Source: Sneathiella sedimenti | Lineage (GTDB): Bacteria > Pseudomonadota > Alphaproteobacteria > Sneathiellales > Sneathiellaceae | DNA: 64,000 nt | NCBI RefSeq assembly: GCF_017313765.1 | Contig: NZ_JAFLNC010000003.1 | Location: 186,001 to 250,000, forward strand | Reading direction: 5' to 3' | Shown here: piece by piece, positions 1-8,813 of the stretch | Position numbering within the stretch: the stretch's first letter is position 1 | Layout of the letters: every line of letters begins with the position of its first letter | Made by a program: the position numbers and the translations under genes | Notes under the pieces: model-generated | Seen by the model: the letters and a program-made list of their open reading frames with translations, nothing else | Database searches by the model: none | Told to the model about the DNA's origin: nothing

Positions 1-1
1 C

Positions 2-568
2 ACGTTAATCACGGGTGCCTTTACGGCGAAAAATAATTCCAAGGTTGAGCGGCTGGCGTTATATGGGACCAGCATGCTGAACTCCGGCGCGTCCTTGATC
101 GGAAGCGACCCGCCAACGACGGCCTACAGACTAGTGGATGCGCAATCAATCAAGGATCGCTGGGAATATGGTCTGGAGCCGACCGAAATATCCGACATCA
201 TTGACCCTTATTGGCAACAGCAATGGTTATCCCAAGTTATTGCAAGCGATCCCAAGTCAGGTGACTTCGACCCACCGAAGCTGCGCGCGCCAACAGGTGT
301 GGTGGATGATAAAGTGAGGCGCTGGTCACGCGGCCAATTTCAATATGATCCGGCAGAAATCAAGGTTCCGACACTGGTTATTGTGGGCGAAAAGGATATT
401 GAGACCACGCCAGAAGGCGCATTGGTGGTTTATCATAAATTGGTCAATGCACCTCATCGCCGTTATACTATTATTGGGAAATCAACGCATTCAGCTCTGC
501 TAGAACGGCGGCGAGATCAGCTCTTCCGGGCAACACAGTCATTTCTAGAAGAAGATTTTAGGATTTAG
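2..568 (+). CDS. alpha/beta hydrolase, C-terminal part (5' end outside window)
   Basis: The reading frame is open to the left edge of the window, so this is the last 189 codons of a longer gene; the first internal ATG at 74 is not a convincing start. The C-terminal region has the usual layout of an alpha/beta hydrolase: a strand ending in the acid residue (LVIVGEKDIETTP) and then a turn with the likely catalytic histidine (GKSTHSALLERRR). The nucleophile elbow would lie upstream and cannot be seen. A dienelactone-hydrolase-like gene follows 59 bp downstream on the same strand, so the two may be co-transcribed. The substrate cannot be inferred from this fragment. Confidence 0.7.
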   Translation, partial: TLITGAFTAKNNSKVERLALYGTSMLNSGASLIGSDPPTTAYRLVDAQSIKDRWEYGLEPTEISDIIDPYWQQQWLSQVIASDPKSGDFDPPKLRAPTGVVDDKVRRWSRGQFQYDPAEIKVPTLVIVGEKDIETTPEGALVVYHKLVNAPHRRYTIIGKSTHSALLERRRDQLFRATQSFLEEDFRI

Positions 569-627
569 GCAAGAGTTTCATCTCAAATTGCGGGCCTCCT
601 GCCGCCATGGTTACGGGAGCAAACAAA

Positions 628-1392
628 ATGAAAGAATTTGACGCGGAAATCCAAACGGCTGATGGAATGATGGACATGTTTGTCTGTCATCCTGAAGAAG
701 GTGGACCATTCCCGGCCATTATCCTCTATATGGACGCCCCCAGTATTCGTGAAGAATTGCGGGACATGGCGCGCCGTATTGGTACGAGTGGTTACTTCGT
801 CATATTGCCTAACTTGTACTACCGCCGAGGTCGTGAGGGAAATTACGGGTTTGACCGTGAACGCATTCGTGAGGATGACAGTGAGCGCACTAAAATGTTC
901 GAACTCATGAATGAAACAACAACGGTTAAGGTCGTCAGGGATACCGGATCGTTGCTTGATTTCATCGTAGGGGAACAAGTAGCCAGCGACGACCAAATAG
1001 GATGTGTCGGGTACTGCATGAGCGGCAAGTATGTAGTTCAGCTGGGAACAGAATATCCCGATAATTTTGCGGCGATTGCTTCCTTTTACGGCGTTGACAT
1101 ACAGACCGAAGAGGCAGACTCTCCGCACCTATCTGCACACAAGATAAAAGGGGAACTTTATCTGGCTTTCGCGTCACATGATCCATATGTGCCTGAGTCC
1201 TTGTTGGAAAGGATTCCGCAATCAATGAATAAAGCTGGCGTAAACTACCGTATGGAAATTTACCCCAATACTGAACACGGCTTCGCGTTTCCGCTGCGCC
1301 CTGTTTACAACAAACCGGCTGCAGAGCGTCATTGGGAACGCATGCTTGCTCTGTTTGAAAGAAATCTCAAAATGCAGCGCACCGGATGTTGA
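628..1392 (+). CDS. dienelactone hydrolase family protein
   Basis: The product is about 254 residues, the usual size for the dienelactone hydrolase family, which hydrolyses lactones or esters in the cytoplasm with a Cys-His-Asp triad. The visible nucleophile is Cys130 in GYCMSGKY, the acid is in SHDPYVP and the histidine in EHGFAFP. An in-frame ATG exists at 607, but the ATG at 628 is preceded by GGGAG at 615-619 with good spacing, so I start there. It follows the truncated alpha/beta hydrolase gene and faces the end of the glycerol transporter operon. The family assignment is firm; the real substrate is unknown. Confidence 0.85.
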   Translation: MKEFDAEIQTADGMMDMFVCHPEEGGPFPAIILYMDAPSIREELRDMARRIGTSGYFVILPNLYYRRGREGNYGFDRERIREDDSERTKMFELMNETTTVKVVRDTGSLLDFIVGEQVASDDQIGCVGYCMSGKYVVQLGTEYPDNFAAIASFYGVDIQTEEADSPHLSAHKIKGELYLAFASHDPYVPESLLERIPQSMNKAGVNYRMEIYPNTEHGFAFPLRPVYNKPAAERHWERMLALFERNLKMQRTGC

Positions 1393-1419
1393 ATTCAGAG
1401 GGCATCCTTTCACGACGCG

Positions 1420-1701
1420 TCAGACATACCGAAAAACAAATACGCTCCAAAAAATAGCGATAATTAACGGCCAGTAAAGCTCTGCATTCATGAGGCCGAG
1501 CCACCCAAGGAAAATAAAAGCCGACCCTAAGAGGGAAATAAACAATCGATCGCCGCGCGTGGTATTAATTAGAAAAATGCCATCCCTTGGGTTTCCGCCG
1601 GGACTGAAATACTCCCAAATTCCGAGTGTCATGATGGAGAGCGCAATAAAGGCGAAAAAGGCGGCTGTTGGCCAGGTCCAGGCCATCCATGAAAGATCCA
1701 T
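1420..1701 (-). CDS. glpU: small membrane protein of glycerol ABC transporter operon (DUF2160)
   Basis: A 93-residue protein with about three hydrophobic segments (TAAFFAFIALSIMTLGIW, LFISLLGSAFIFLGWLGLM, ELYWPLIIAIFWSVFVF), matching the DUF2160 family found at the end of rhizobial glycerol uptake operons (glpSTPQUV). It is the last gene here, 11 bp after the second permease. In Rhizobium leguminosarum the corresponding gene belongs to the glycerol transport locus, but its exact role is not established. Its position and membrane character suggest an accessory subunit of the transporter. The symbol follows the rhizobial naming, not the unrelated E. coli glp names. Confidence 0.75.
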   Translation of the reverse strand: MDLSWMAWTWPTAAFFAFIALSIMTLGIWEYFSPGGNPRDGIFLINTTRGDRLFISLLGSAFIFLGWLGLMNAELYWPLIIAIFWSVFVFRYV

Positions 1702-1712
1702 AGCGAGCTCTC

Positions 1713-2516
1713 CTAAACACGCCCAAGGGCAAAACCCTTGGCGATATAATTGCGTACGAAATAAATCACGATCGCCCCGGGGATAATTGTCAGCGCACCT
1801 GCGGCGGCGAGCAAGCCAAGCTCATACCCTGAAGAGGAAGCTGTCTTGGTCATCGTCGCGGCGATCGGTTTGGCGGCAACAGCTGTCAGGGTTTTGGCCA
1901 GCAATAACTCTACCCAGGAAAACATGAAACAGAAAAACGCCGCAACACCCACGCCGGCGGCAATCGTCGGTATAAAAATCTTGATAAAGAATTTTGGAAA
2001 TGAATAGCCATCAACATATGCTGTTTCATCTAGCTGCTTTGGAACACCTGACATGAATCCTTCCAAAATCCATACAGCAAGAGGAATGTTGAACAAGGTA
2101 TGGGCGAGCGCGACCGCTAAATGCGTATCGAACAGTCCAAATGCTGAGTATAGCTGGAAAAAGGGTAGGGCAAAGACAGCTGCGGGGGCCATCCGGTTGG
2201 TAAGTAGCCAGAAGAACAGGTGCTTATCACCCAGAAAGCGGTAGCGGGAGAACGCATAGGCAGCGGGCAACGCCACGCAAACAGAGATAACGGTATTCAA
2301 GGTTACATAAGCCAATGAATTCACGTAGCCCATATACCAGGTCGAGTCCGTGAATATGGTTTTATAATTATCCAGCGTAAATTCTTGAGGGAACAGCGTA
2401 AATGAACCCAAGATCTCATTGGTCGTCTTGAATGACATGCTCACAAGCCAGTAGATCGGGAGCATAAGAAACAGAATATAGAGTGTGGGTATCAACCAGC
2501 CTAAGCGTTTCATCAC
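1713..2516 (-). CDS. glpQ: glycerol ABC transporter permease 2
   Basis: A 267-residue inner-membrane permease of the MalG/UgpE type with six predicted membrane segments and an EAA-like loop (LDETAYVDGYSFPKFFIKI) that would contact the ATPases. The N-terminus (MMKRLGWLIPTLYILFLMLPIYWLVSMSFK) is typical. It starts at the last base of the preceding permease's stop region (both genes share position 2516), showing tight translational coupling. It would pair with the upstream permease to form the channel for glycerol or a similar polyol. The gene name follows the rhizobial glp operon and is unrelated to the E. coli phosphodiesterase GlpQ. Confidence 0.85.
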   Translation of the reverse strand: MMKRLGWLIPTLYILFLMLPIYWLVSMSFKTTNEILGSFTLFPQEFTLDNYKTIFTDSTWYMGYVNSLAYVTLNTVISVCVALPAAYAFSRYRFLGDKHLFFWLLTNRMAPAAVFALPFFQLYSAFGLFDTHLAVALAHTLFNIPLAVWILEGFMSGVPKQLDETAYVDGYSFPKFFIKIFIPTIAAGVGVAAFFCFMFSWVELLLAKTLTAVAAKPIAATMTKTASSSGYELGLLAAAGALTIIPGAIVIYFVRNYIAKGFALGRV

Positions 2517-3376
2517 TATTCCTCGTTCCGCATCATTAGCGTATAGAAAACCCAGCTTAAGAGTAAAATAACCAGGAAATAAATCAGGGACATAGCCGCC
2601 GCCGGGCCGAGATCAAATTGGCCAAGCGCGATTTTGACAAGATCGATAGATAATAGGGTGGTTGAGTTGCCGGGGCCGCCACCTGTTAAGACGAAAGGCT
2701 CGGTATAGATATTGAAACTATCCATAAATCTCAGCAGTATGGCAATTGTCAGGACACGTTTCATCTTGGGTAGCTGTATGTAGCGGAAAATTGCCCAAGA
2801 ACTCGCGCCATCAATTTTAGCGGCTTGATAATAAGCGTCAGGGATTGAGACAAGGCCAGCATAGGCCAGCAGGACTACGAGTGACGTCCAGTGCCAGACG
2901 TCCATGGCTAATAAAGTAGCCCAGGCAGCGACGGGTTGTCTGGTGAAATTATAGTCAATACCCATGCCGTTAAGCATGTTTCCCAGTAGACCAATATCCG
3001 GCAGGGCAAAAATATTCCACATGGCGCCAACGACGTTCCAGGGAATTAGCAACGGCATCGCCATCAAGACAAGGCATACGGAAACCCATACTCCCTTGCG
3101 GGGCATTGCCAAGGCAATAATGACGCCTAGAGGTATTTCGATGGCCAGTATGCTGAAGGTAAAAAAGAGCTGTCGACCAAGAGAAGCGTGAAAGCGCTCC
3201 GATCTCAGTATTTCTTCAAACCACAACACTCCGGCCCAAAAGAAATTATTGTCCCCAAATGTTTCTTGAACCGAATAATTGACAACGGTCATCAAGGGAA
3301 TAATCGCATTGAATGCGACGAGCAAAAGAACGGGCAGCACCAGGAACCAGGCTTTTTGATTTACTGTTTTATTCAT
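2516..3376 (-). CDS. glpP: glycerol ABC transporter permease 1
   Basis: A permease of the MalF/UgpA type with six membrane segments and an EAA-like loop (YYQAAKIDGASSWAIFRYI). The frame extends upstream to 3436, but I prefer the ATG at 3376 (MNKTVNQKAWFLVLPVLL), because this is where homologous permeases begin and it leaves only an 8-bp overlap with the preceding ATPase gene. It forms the membrane channel with the next gene. The name follows the rhizobial glycerol operon. Confidence 0.85.
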   Translation of the reverse strand: MNKTVNQKAWFLVLPVLLLVAFNAIIPLMTVVNYSVQETFGDNNFFWAGVLWFEEILRSERFHASLGRQLFFTFSILAIEIPLGVIIALAMPRKGVWVSVCLVLMAMPLLIPWNVVGAMWNIFALPDIGLLGNMLNGMGIDYNFTRQPVAAWATLLAMDVWHWTSLVVLLAYAGLVSIPDAYYQAAKIDGASSWAIFRYIQLPKMKRVLTIAILLRFMDSFNIYTEPFVLTGGGPGNSTTLLSIDLVKIALGQFDLGPAAAMSLIYFLVILLLSWVFYTLMMRNEE

Positions 3377-4448
3377 GACGGTGCTCCGATCCTGAAAGCC
3401 ATCCATCCACATAAATTCGGGTACTTGCCGCATCAAACTTTATTTTCGCGTTCTCGGAAGGTATGGGAGAGCCTTCGTCGAGCAAAAGCTTGATTTTATT
3501 ACCGGCGCAATTTGTCTCGACTATATTGAAGCGGCCGGTATCACTTACTTTTAGGACTTGTGCAGGAAGCCCTTGGTCTGAAAAGGTAACAAATTCCGGG
3601 CGTATCCCGATTTCAGCATGAGTCGTACCAGCATCCGCCTTGTTTGACGTTTCTAACCGCTGGCCGGATAAATGAGCCTGGCCATCGTGGACTTCACACG
3701 GAATGACATTCATGCCGGGTGAGCCGATAAAATGCCCGACAAAGGTATGTTGTGGACTTTCAAATAACTCGACAGGCGTGCCGATCTGGACAACTTCGCC
3801 CATATTCATGACCACGACCTTGTCTGCGAAGGTCAAGGCTTCCGTTTGGTCATGCGTGACATAAATCATTGTTCGCTTTACCCGATCATGCAGTTCTTTC
3901 AGCTTCGACCTAAGCTGAAATTTCAGATGGGGATCGATAACAGTAAGGGGCTCATCAAACAGAATGGCATTTACATCAGTTCTTACCATTCCACGCCCGA
4001 GCGAGATTTTTTGCTTGCCGTCAGCAGTTAGTTTGGATGCCCGGCGGCCAAGCATTGACGTTAGATCCGTCATTTCCGCTACCTCGCGAACACGGCTGTC
4101 AACCGTTGCTTCATCAATTCCCCGATTGCGTAGCGGAAACGCGAGGTTGTCGTAAACGGTCATGGTGTCGTAAACAACTGGGAACTGGAATACCTGGGCA
4201 ATATGCCGTTTGTCCGGCGGTAACAGGCTAACATCTTCATCATCAAACAAAATTTGTCCGTGACTTGCCGTTAGCAAACCGGAAATAATATTCAGTAGTG
4301 TTGTTTTGCCGCAACCGGATGGTCCCAGGAGAGCGTAGGCTCCGCCATCTTCCCACTCCAAGTCGAGTTTTTTCAACGCCCAATCAGCATCATCTTTTGG
4401 ATCTGCCATATAGCTATGACGTAGGTTTGAGAGCGTAATCTTGGCCAT
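3369..4448 (-). CDS. glpT: glycerol ABC transporter ATP-binding protein 2, degenerate signature motif
   Basis: A 359-residue ATPase of the MalK/UgpC class. Walker A is canonical (GPSGCGKTTLL, about residue 41), Walker B is AILFDEPLTVID and the H-loop is YVTHDQTEAL, followed by a C-terminal regulatory OB-like domain (IGIRPEFVTF). The ABC signature is not LSGGQ but LTADGKQKISLGR, so this subunit contributes a non-canonical half-site. The partner ATPase 20 bp upstream has a normal LSGGQ signature but an unusual Walker A; the pair probably works as a heterodimer. The rhizobial name glpT is not the E. coli glycerol-3-phosphate antiporter. Confidence 0.87.
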   Translation of the reverse strand: MAKITLSNLRHSYMADPKDDADWALKKLDLEWEDGGAYALLGPSGCGKTTLLNIISGLLTASHGQILFDDEDVSLLPPDKRHIAQVFQFPVVYDTMTVYDNLAFPLRNRGIDEATVDSRVREVAEMTDLTSMLGRRASKLTADGKQKISLGRGMVRTDVNAILFDEPLTVIDPHLKFQLRSKLKELHDRVKRTMIYVTHDQTEALTFADKVVVMNMGEVVQIGTPVELFESPQHTFVGHFIGSPGMNVIPCEVHDGQAHLSGQRLETSNKADAGTTHAEIGIRPEFVTFSDQGLPAQVLKVSDTGRFNIVETNCAGNKIKLLLDEGSPIPSENAKIKFDAASTRIYVDGWLSGSEHRHE

Positions 4449-4468
4449 TCAAATAGTTCCTTCTACCA

Positions 4469-5536
4469 TTACGCTGTGATGAGCTTGCGGTTCGCATCAA
4501 AATAAAAGCAATTGGCAACATCCGCAAAAAGAGTAGTTTTCTCTTGAGCTGCATAAACATGAACGCCATGAGAAAGAGAAACCCAGGAATTTCCCATGGT
4601 TCTAAAATGTATCATGCTTTCAGATCCGCTCAGTTCTGCGACCTGCACGACACCTTCAATTGCGATATTGCTGTCGCTCATCCGATGTGGATAAACATGA
4701 TGAGGGCGAATGCCGACCGTATATTCACCATCTGGTATTTGTGCGTACTTTTGTCCGACTGGCCAACTCACATCGTCACTGATCTTAAAAACATCGCCTA
4801 TTTTATGAACAATCGCGGTATTCAGTGGCGGTTCAGAAAATACCTGGGCGGTTTTCAAGCTATTAGGCTGCCGATAAACCTCACCCGTATCGCCAAACTG
4901 TGTGACCTTGCCTTCAAACATGGTGGCTGTTTTGCCGCCAAATAGTAACGCTTCAGACGGTTCCGTTGTTGCGTATACGACTACACTATTTCGTTCTGAA
5001 AATATACGGGGCAGTTCATCGCGCAGTTCCTCCCGCAATTTAAAATCCAGATTGGCCAGCGGCTCATCAAATAAAATAAGGTGAGAGTCTTTAACAAGTG
5101 CGCGTGCCATCGCAACGCGTTGTTGCTGGCCTCCAGAAAGCTCAGATGGGCGGCGGTCCAGCATTTGGGAAATTTGAAGAATTTCGGCAATCTTACCAAC
5201 GCGATTCTTAATATCGCTGTTTTGCATTTTTGCGACCCGTAATGGAGACGCAATATTCTCAAACACAGTCATATTGGGATAGTTGATGAATTGTTGATAT
5301 ACCATCGAAACATTTCGCGTTTGGACCGGCATACTTGTTACGTTTTCACCATTAAACCAAATTTCCCCGGACGTGGGTTTTTCAAGCCCCGCCATCAATT
5401 GCATCAAAGTCGTTTTTCCGGACAAGGTCGTCCCGAGTAGAATATTGAAAACACCTGCTTCCAAACGCAAATCCGTCGGATAAATATATGTTTCACCGTC
5501 AACGTTTTTGCTGACCTGTCTGAGTTCAAGGGACAT
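4469..5536 (-). CDS. glpS: glycerol ABC transporter ATP-binding protein 1
   Basis: A 355-residue ATPase with an atypical Walker A (GTTLSGKTTLM instead of GPSGSGKST), Q-loop (MVYQQFINYPNMTVFENI), canonical signature LSGGQQQRVAMARAL, Walker B LILFDEPLANLD and a C-terminal regulatory domain (VGIRPHHVYPHR). The switch region reads YATTEPSEAL, so the usual H-loop histidine is replaced by Thr. This is the first ATPase of the operon, after the binding protein and a hairpin in the gap. It would energise glycerol import with the second ATPase. The whole sequence resembles rhizobial GlpS proteins. Confidence 0.87.
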   Translation of the reverse strand: MSLELRQVSKNVDGETYIYPTDLRLEAGVFNILLGTTLSGKTTLMQLMAGLEKPTSGEIWFNGENVTSMPVQTRNVSMVYQQFINYPNMTVFENIASPLRVAKMQNSDIKNRVGKIAEILQISQMLDRRPSELSGGQQQRVAMARALVKDSHLILFDEPLANLDFKLREELRDELPRIFSERNSVVVYATTEPSEALLFGGKTATMFEGKVTQFGDTGEVYRQPNSLKTAQVFSEPPLNTAIVHKIGDVFKISDDVSWPVGQKYAQIPDGEYTVGIRPHHVYPHRMSDSNIAIEGVVQVAELSGSESMIHFRTMGNSWVSLSHGVHVYAAQEKTTLFADVANCFYFDANRKLITA

Positions 5537-5592
5537 CGGCTACCTGATTACAAAGGGTATAGGTTATTTATCATATAATGCTAATAAAGAAT

Positions 5593-5613
5593 CCGAGGCG
5601 AAATTCGCCTCGG
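5593..5613 (-). terminator. hairpin with short T-rich tail between binding protein and ATPase genes
   Basis: A near-perfect inverted repeat of 10-bp arms, CCGAGGCGAA and TTCGCCTCGG, separated by one base. Read on the minus strand it is followed by ATTCTTTATTAG. It sits 32 bp after the stop of the binding-protein gene and about 57 bp before the first ATPase gene. It looks like a partial terminator or an mRNA 3'-end stabiliser that would give more binding protein than transporter subunits. Confidence 0.6.
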
Positions 5614-5644
5614 ACCATATTCTGGCGTGTAATTTCGCCTGGAA

Positions 5645-7381
5645 TTATTGCGACCAACTTTTGACAAGTTCATCATAATTGATGGTTTCGCCCTGAGGTT
5701 TCTCATTGGCAAGTTTGGCTTTTGCGCCGCCTTTGCCAATCCAGTCCGCCGGATCCTTGGGCTCATTCAAACGAGGACCGCAGCCGCCATAAGTATTGTT
5801 GGCTTCGTCAGCTCGTTGCATGCGACCCATAACCTGATCCATTTCACCAGCGAGGCGGTCCATGGCTTCCTGTGGTGTAAAGGCTCCGGAGTTTACGTCC
5901 CCGATATTCTGCCACCACAACTGTGCCAGTTTCGGATAATCTGGCACGTTTACGCCGGTTGGCGTCCACTGTACCCGATCAGGTGAGCGATAAAACTCAA
6001 CCAATCCGCCGAGATTTGGCGCGCGCTCGGTAAAGCTTTCATGATTGACAGTGGAATCCCGAATGAATGTCAATCCAACCTGGCTTTTCTTTACATCGAC
6101 AGTTTTTGATGTAACGAACTGTGCATAGAGCCATGCTGCCTGGCGCCGATCAACTGGTGTGGACTTGAATAAAGTCCAGGAGCCAACGTCTTGATAACCA
6201 AGTTTCTGCCCTTTTTCCCAATAAGGTCCGTGGGGTGAGGGGGCCATCCGCCACAGCGGTTTGCCGGCATCGTCGACGGTGTTGTTGCCGGCACTTTTTG
6301 GCGCAACCATTGAGGCCGTAAACGCCGTATACCAGAAGACCTGCTGAGCGACGTTACCTTGGCTCAAGGCAGGTAGGGACTGATAGAAGTCATAGTCGGC
6401 CGCACCGGGCGGTGCATATTTGCGGAGCCATTCGTCCCATTTACGGATCGCATAAACGGCTGCCGGACCATTTGTCCCGCCACCCCGAACAACAGATGCT
6501 CCTTGGGGATTACAGGATCCTTCTTCCATGCGAATGCCCCATTCGTCTATTGGGCGGCCATTGGGAAGGCCCTTCGATCCGGCACCTGCCATTGAAAGCC
6601 ATGCGTCCGTCATGCGCCAGCCAAGATCAGGTGCGCGTTTGCCGTAGTCCATATGTCCGTAAATTCGAACACCGTCGATTTCCTTAACATCATTAGAAAA
6701 GAACTCGGCGATGTCTTCATAAGCGGACCAGTTTATAGGTACACCTAATTCATAGCCGTACTTGGCTTTAAATTTTTCTTTAAGGTCCTCACGATCGAAC
6801 CAGTCCTTACGGAACCAATAAAGGTTTGCGAACTGTTGATCGGGTAGCTGGTAAAGCTTTCCATCCGGTCCGGTGGTAAAGCTACGCCCAATAAAATCGT
6901 CAAGGTCCAGACCAGGGTTTGTAACGGATTTCCCTTCCCCAGCCATCCAGTCGGACAAATTGACAGCCAACTGAAGTCTTGAATGTGTTCCGATCAAATC
7001 TGAATCGTTGATATAGGCATCATATAGGTTACGGTTTGTTTGCATTTGCGTTTGTACAGCTTGAACAACTTCACCTTCACCGAGTAACTGGTGGTTGACC
7101 TTGATGCCCGTAATCTCTTCAAAGGCTTTCGCAAGCGTTTTTGACTCATATTCGTGAGTGGGAATGGTCTCGGATAAGACGTTTATCTCCATTCCGGCAT
7201 AAGGTTTTGCAGCGTTGATAAACCACTGCATTTCCTTCATTTGATCGTCTTTTGACAGGGATGACGGTTGGAATTCGTCATTTACCCATTTCATTGCCTC
7301 CGCCTCTCCTGCTAAAGCAGGACTAACGGTTGTAAGGCTCAGCGCCAATGCGGCTGCTGAAGCCAATAACAACTTATTCAT
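5645..7381 (-). CDS. glpV: glycerol ABC transporter substrate-binding protein
   Basis: A 578-residue periplasmic binding protein with a signal peptide (MNKLLLASAAALALSLTTVS, cleavage probably after ALAG). The unusual length and the segments NEFQPSSLSKDDQMKEMQWF and LPDQQFANLYWFRKDWF match the glycerol-binding proteins of rhizobial type. The frame has an in-frame ATG at 7396, but the ATG at 7381 is preceded by GGGAGAA at the right distance, so 7381 is the start. It is the first gene of the operon, unlike the R. leguminosarum order where the binding protein is last. Substrate is inferred from family resemblance; a related polyol cannot be excluded. Confidence 0.85.
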   Translation of the reverse strand: MNKLLLASAAALALSLTTVSPALAGEAEAMKWVNDEFQPSSLSKDDQMKEMQWFINAAKPYAGMEINVLSETIPTHEYESKTLAKAFEEITGIKVNHQLLGEGEVVQAVQTQMQTNRNLYDAYINDSDLIGTHSRLQLAVNLSDWMAGEGKSVTNPGLDLDDFIGRSFTTGPDGKLYQLPDQQFANLYWFRKDWFDREDLKEKFKAKYGYELGVPINWSAYEDIAEFFSNDVKEIDGVRIYGHMDYGKRAPDLGWRMTDAWLSMAGAGSKGLPNGRPIDEWGIRMEEGSCNPQGASVVRGGGTNGPAAVYAIRKWDEWLRKYAPPGAADYDFYQSLPALSQGNVAQQVFWYTAFTASMVAPKSAGNNTVDDAGKPLWRMAPSPHGPYWEKGQKLGYQDVGSWTLFKSTPVDRRQAAWLYAQFVTSKTVDVKKSQVGLTFIRDSTVNHESFTERAPNLGGLVEFYRSPDRVQWTPTGVNVPDYPKLAQLWWQNIGDVNSGAFTPQEAMDRLAGEMDQVMGRMQRADEANNTYGGCGPRLNEPKDPADWIGKGGAKAKLANEKPQGETINYDELVKSWSQ

Positions 7382-8010
7382 TGATATTTCTCCCATACAT
7401 TTTCTGCGGACTTTGACCCGCAGTTGCTTTTAATTTTTAAGCATATTCAATAAAATACGAAAATAAGTGAAAGTCAATAAACGATATATAATAAAAAACG
7501 AAAATAATTCGCCAATCAAATCATTAAATTATCAATATCAAATATTTAGCATCAGCTCGCGCTTCGAAAGGAGTGCTAACGTGAGAATTTCATGATGCAA
7601 TTTTACGGTAGGTCTTGGGTACTTATTGGAACCCAAATCGTCCTCTAAGGACCGCTTGAAGATGGCTGCTCTTCATTTGACCGATCATTCTCTTTATTTT
7701 GAGCGAGAATTGCGCCCGGGGCGGATTCGAGTTGTCGGTAGACTGGCGGCGGGACAACTTGCCAAGTGAAAGAAGGTTCCGCAAGGGCAAAGCGAACTGG
7801 CCAGATATTAGAGGTCTCTTGAAATTTCGCCGAGATTAAGGGTCATTCAAGCCAGAACCCATGGCTTCCGTTAATAGGGGAAATTCGTATTTTGATCCTG
7901 TATAAACCGGGAGAGGCCATATATACTGTCGTCGACAAATTCCTCCGGCCCATAGGACCCGTTCTATTTTGGCCCTTCCATAAACCATTTTAATTTCAGT
8001 AGGTTGTATA
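7382..8010. other. intergenic region upstream of the glycerol operon and thioesterase gene
   Basis: About 630 bp between divergent genes without a supported ORF. The left 180 bp are very AT-rich and must hold the glycerol operon promoter; they contain a 10-bp direct repeat, ACGAAAATAA, at 7457-7466 and 7498-7507 (41 bp apart, about four helical turns), a possible operator. The segment 7600-8000 has higher GC and looks like former coding DNA, but I could not recognise a protein in any frame. Confidence 0.5.
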
Positions 8011-8475
8011 ATGAGCGAAGTAGTTGATTTAACGAAGAAAGATAGTTTTAGGCATTGGACCCCCGTAACAGTCCGTTTCTCAGACCAGGACCCTTTGCAG
8101 CACGTAAATAACGTCGCGTATGCGGCCTATTTCGAGGCAGCTAGAACCATGTTTTTGGGCGGATTGCTGAACGCTGAAGAGAACGTGGGAATTGATTTTA
8201 TTCTTGCCCGTGTTGTGATTGATTACCTGAAAGAAACACATTACCCGAATACAGTTCATGTTGGTACAAGGGTCAGCAAACTAGGCACCAAATCGATAAC
8301 AACCGGATATGGGTGTTTCGTCGGTGATGAATGCGTCGCAACCTCTGAAAGCGTGAATGTGTTCTTTTCAACGATAGAACGTAAATCGGTCGCTATTCCC
8401 GATGCTGTCCGGGCGAATTTGGAAGCTGACCCTATGCAAGAACACAACAAAAGTGGGTATAGGCGAAACTATTAA
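8011..8475 (+). CDS. acyl-CoA thioesterase, 4HBT hotdog family
   Basis: A 154-residue single hotdog domain. The N-terminal segment VRFSDQDPLQHVNNVAYAAY carries the catalytic Asp region of the YbgC/4-hydroxybenzoyl-CoA thioesterase family, and FEAARTMFLGG follows in the long helix. Such enzymes hydrolyse acyl-CoA thioesters in the cytoplasm. No co-transcribed neighbour is evident. The last 23 codons have a diverged copy 8 kb downstream (16470-16544), which indicates that a related gene once existed there. The substrate is unknown. Confidence 0.82.
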   Translation: MSEVVDLTKKDSFRHWTPVTVRFSDQDPLQHVNNVAYAAYFEAARTMFLGGLLNAEENVGIDFILARVVIDYLKETHYPNTVHVGTRVSKLGTKSITTGYGCFVGDECVATSESVNVFFSTIERKSVAIPDAVRANLEADPMQEHNKSGYRRNY

Positions 8476-8813
8476 CACGACAAATTCAGGTTCCATAACT
8501 TGCGCGGCATATCGGCATGTTCCTTGCCAAATTAGCAAGCCAGCAGGTCTGCCGCTTACAATACAATCAATCTATCATGCATGGCTAACTTGGATAGTGC
8601 GGTTTCGAAAGGGCCCGAGAATCTTGGTCCAATATGGAAAAATTGGAGCGCCGGGGACGGATTCGCACTTTCGAAGGAATGGTATCTCGTTTACTTGGCG
8701 GTGGAAAGTGTGGTTAAAGGTCACCAGGCATTGTCACCTTTTCTTCCTCTAGAGACAGAGAGCACCAACTATTTTCTATGCAGTAGGACTTGCATTTCCA
8801 GGGCCAAAGGTTA
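8476..8813 (+). other. gap with a small ORF-like segment that has a diverged copy at 16.76 kb
   Basis: No confident gene. A frame starting at 8581 (MANLDSAVSKGPENLG) lacks a visible ribosome binding site, but its first 16 codons align with a second copy at 16757 (MTNLDSTALNEPDDLV), with changes mainly at third codon positions (TTG/TTA, GAT/GAC, AGT/AGC). That pattern indicates past coding. The second copy ends in a stop after 28 codons. I do not recognise the family; both are probably remnants of a gene that once followed the thioesterase gene. Confidence 0.35.

Noticed and set aside
583-1128. 181-codon minus-strand ORF opposite the dienelactone hydrolase gene
   Set aside because: The plus-strand gene has catalytic motifs and a ribosome site; the antisense frame has a Cys/His-rich nonsense-like composition and no family signal.
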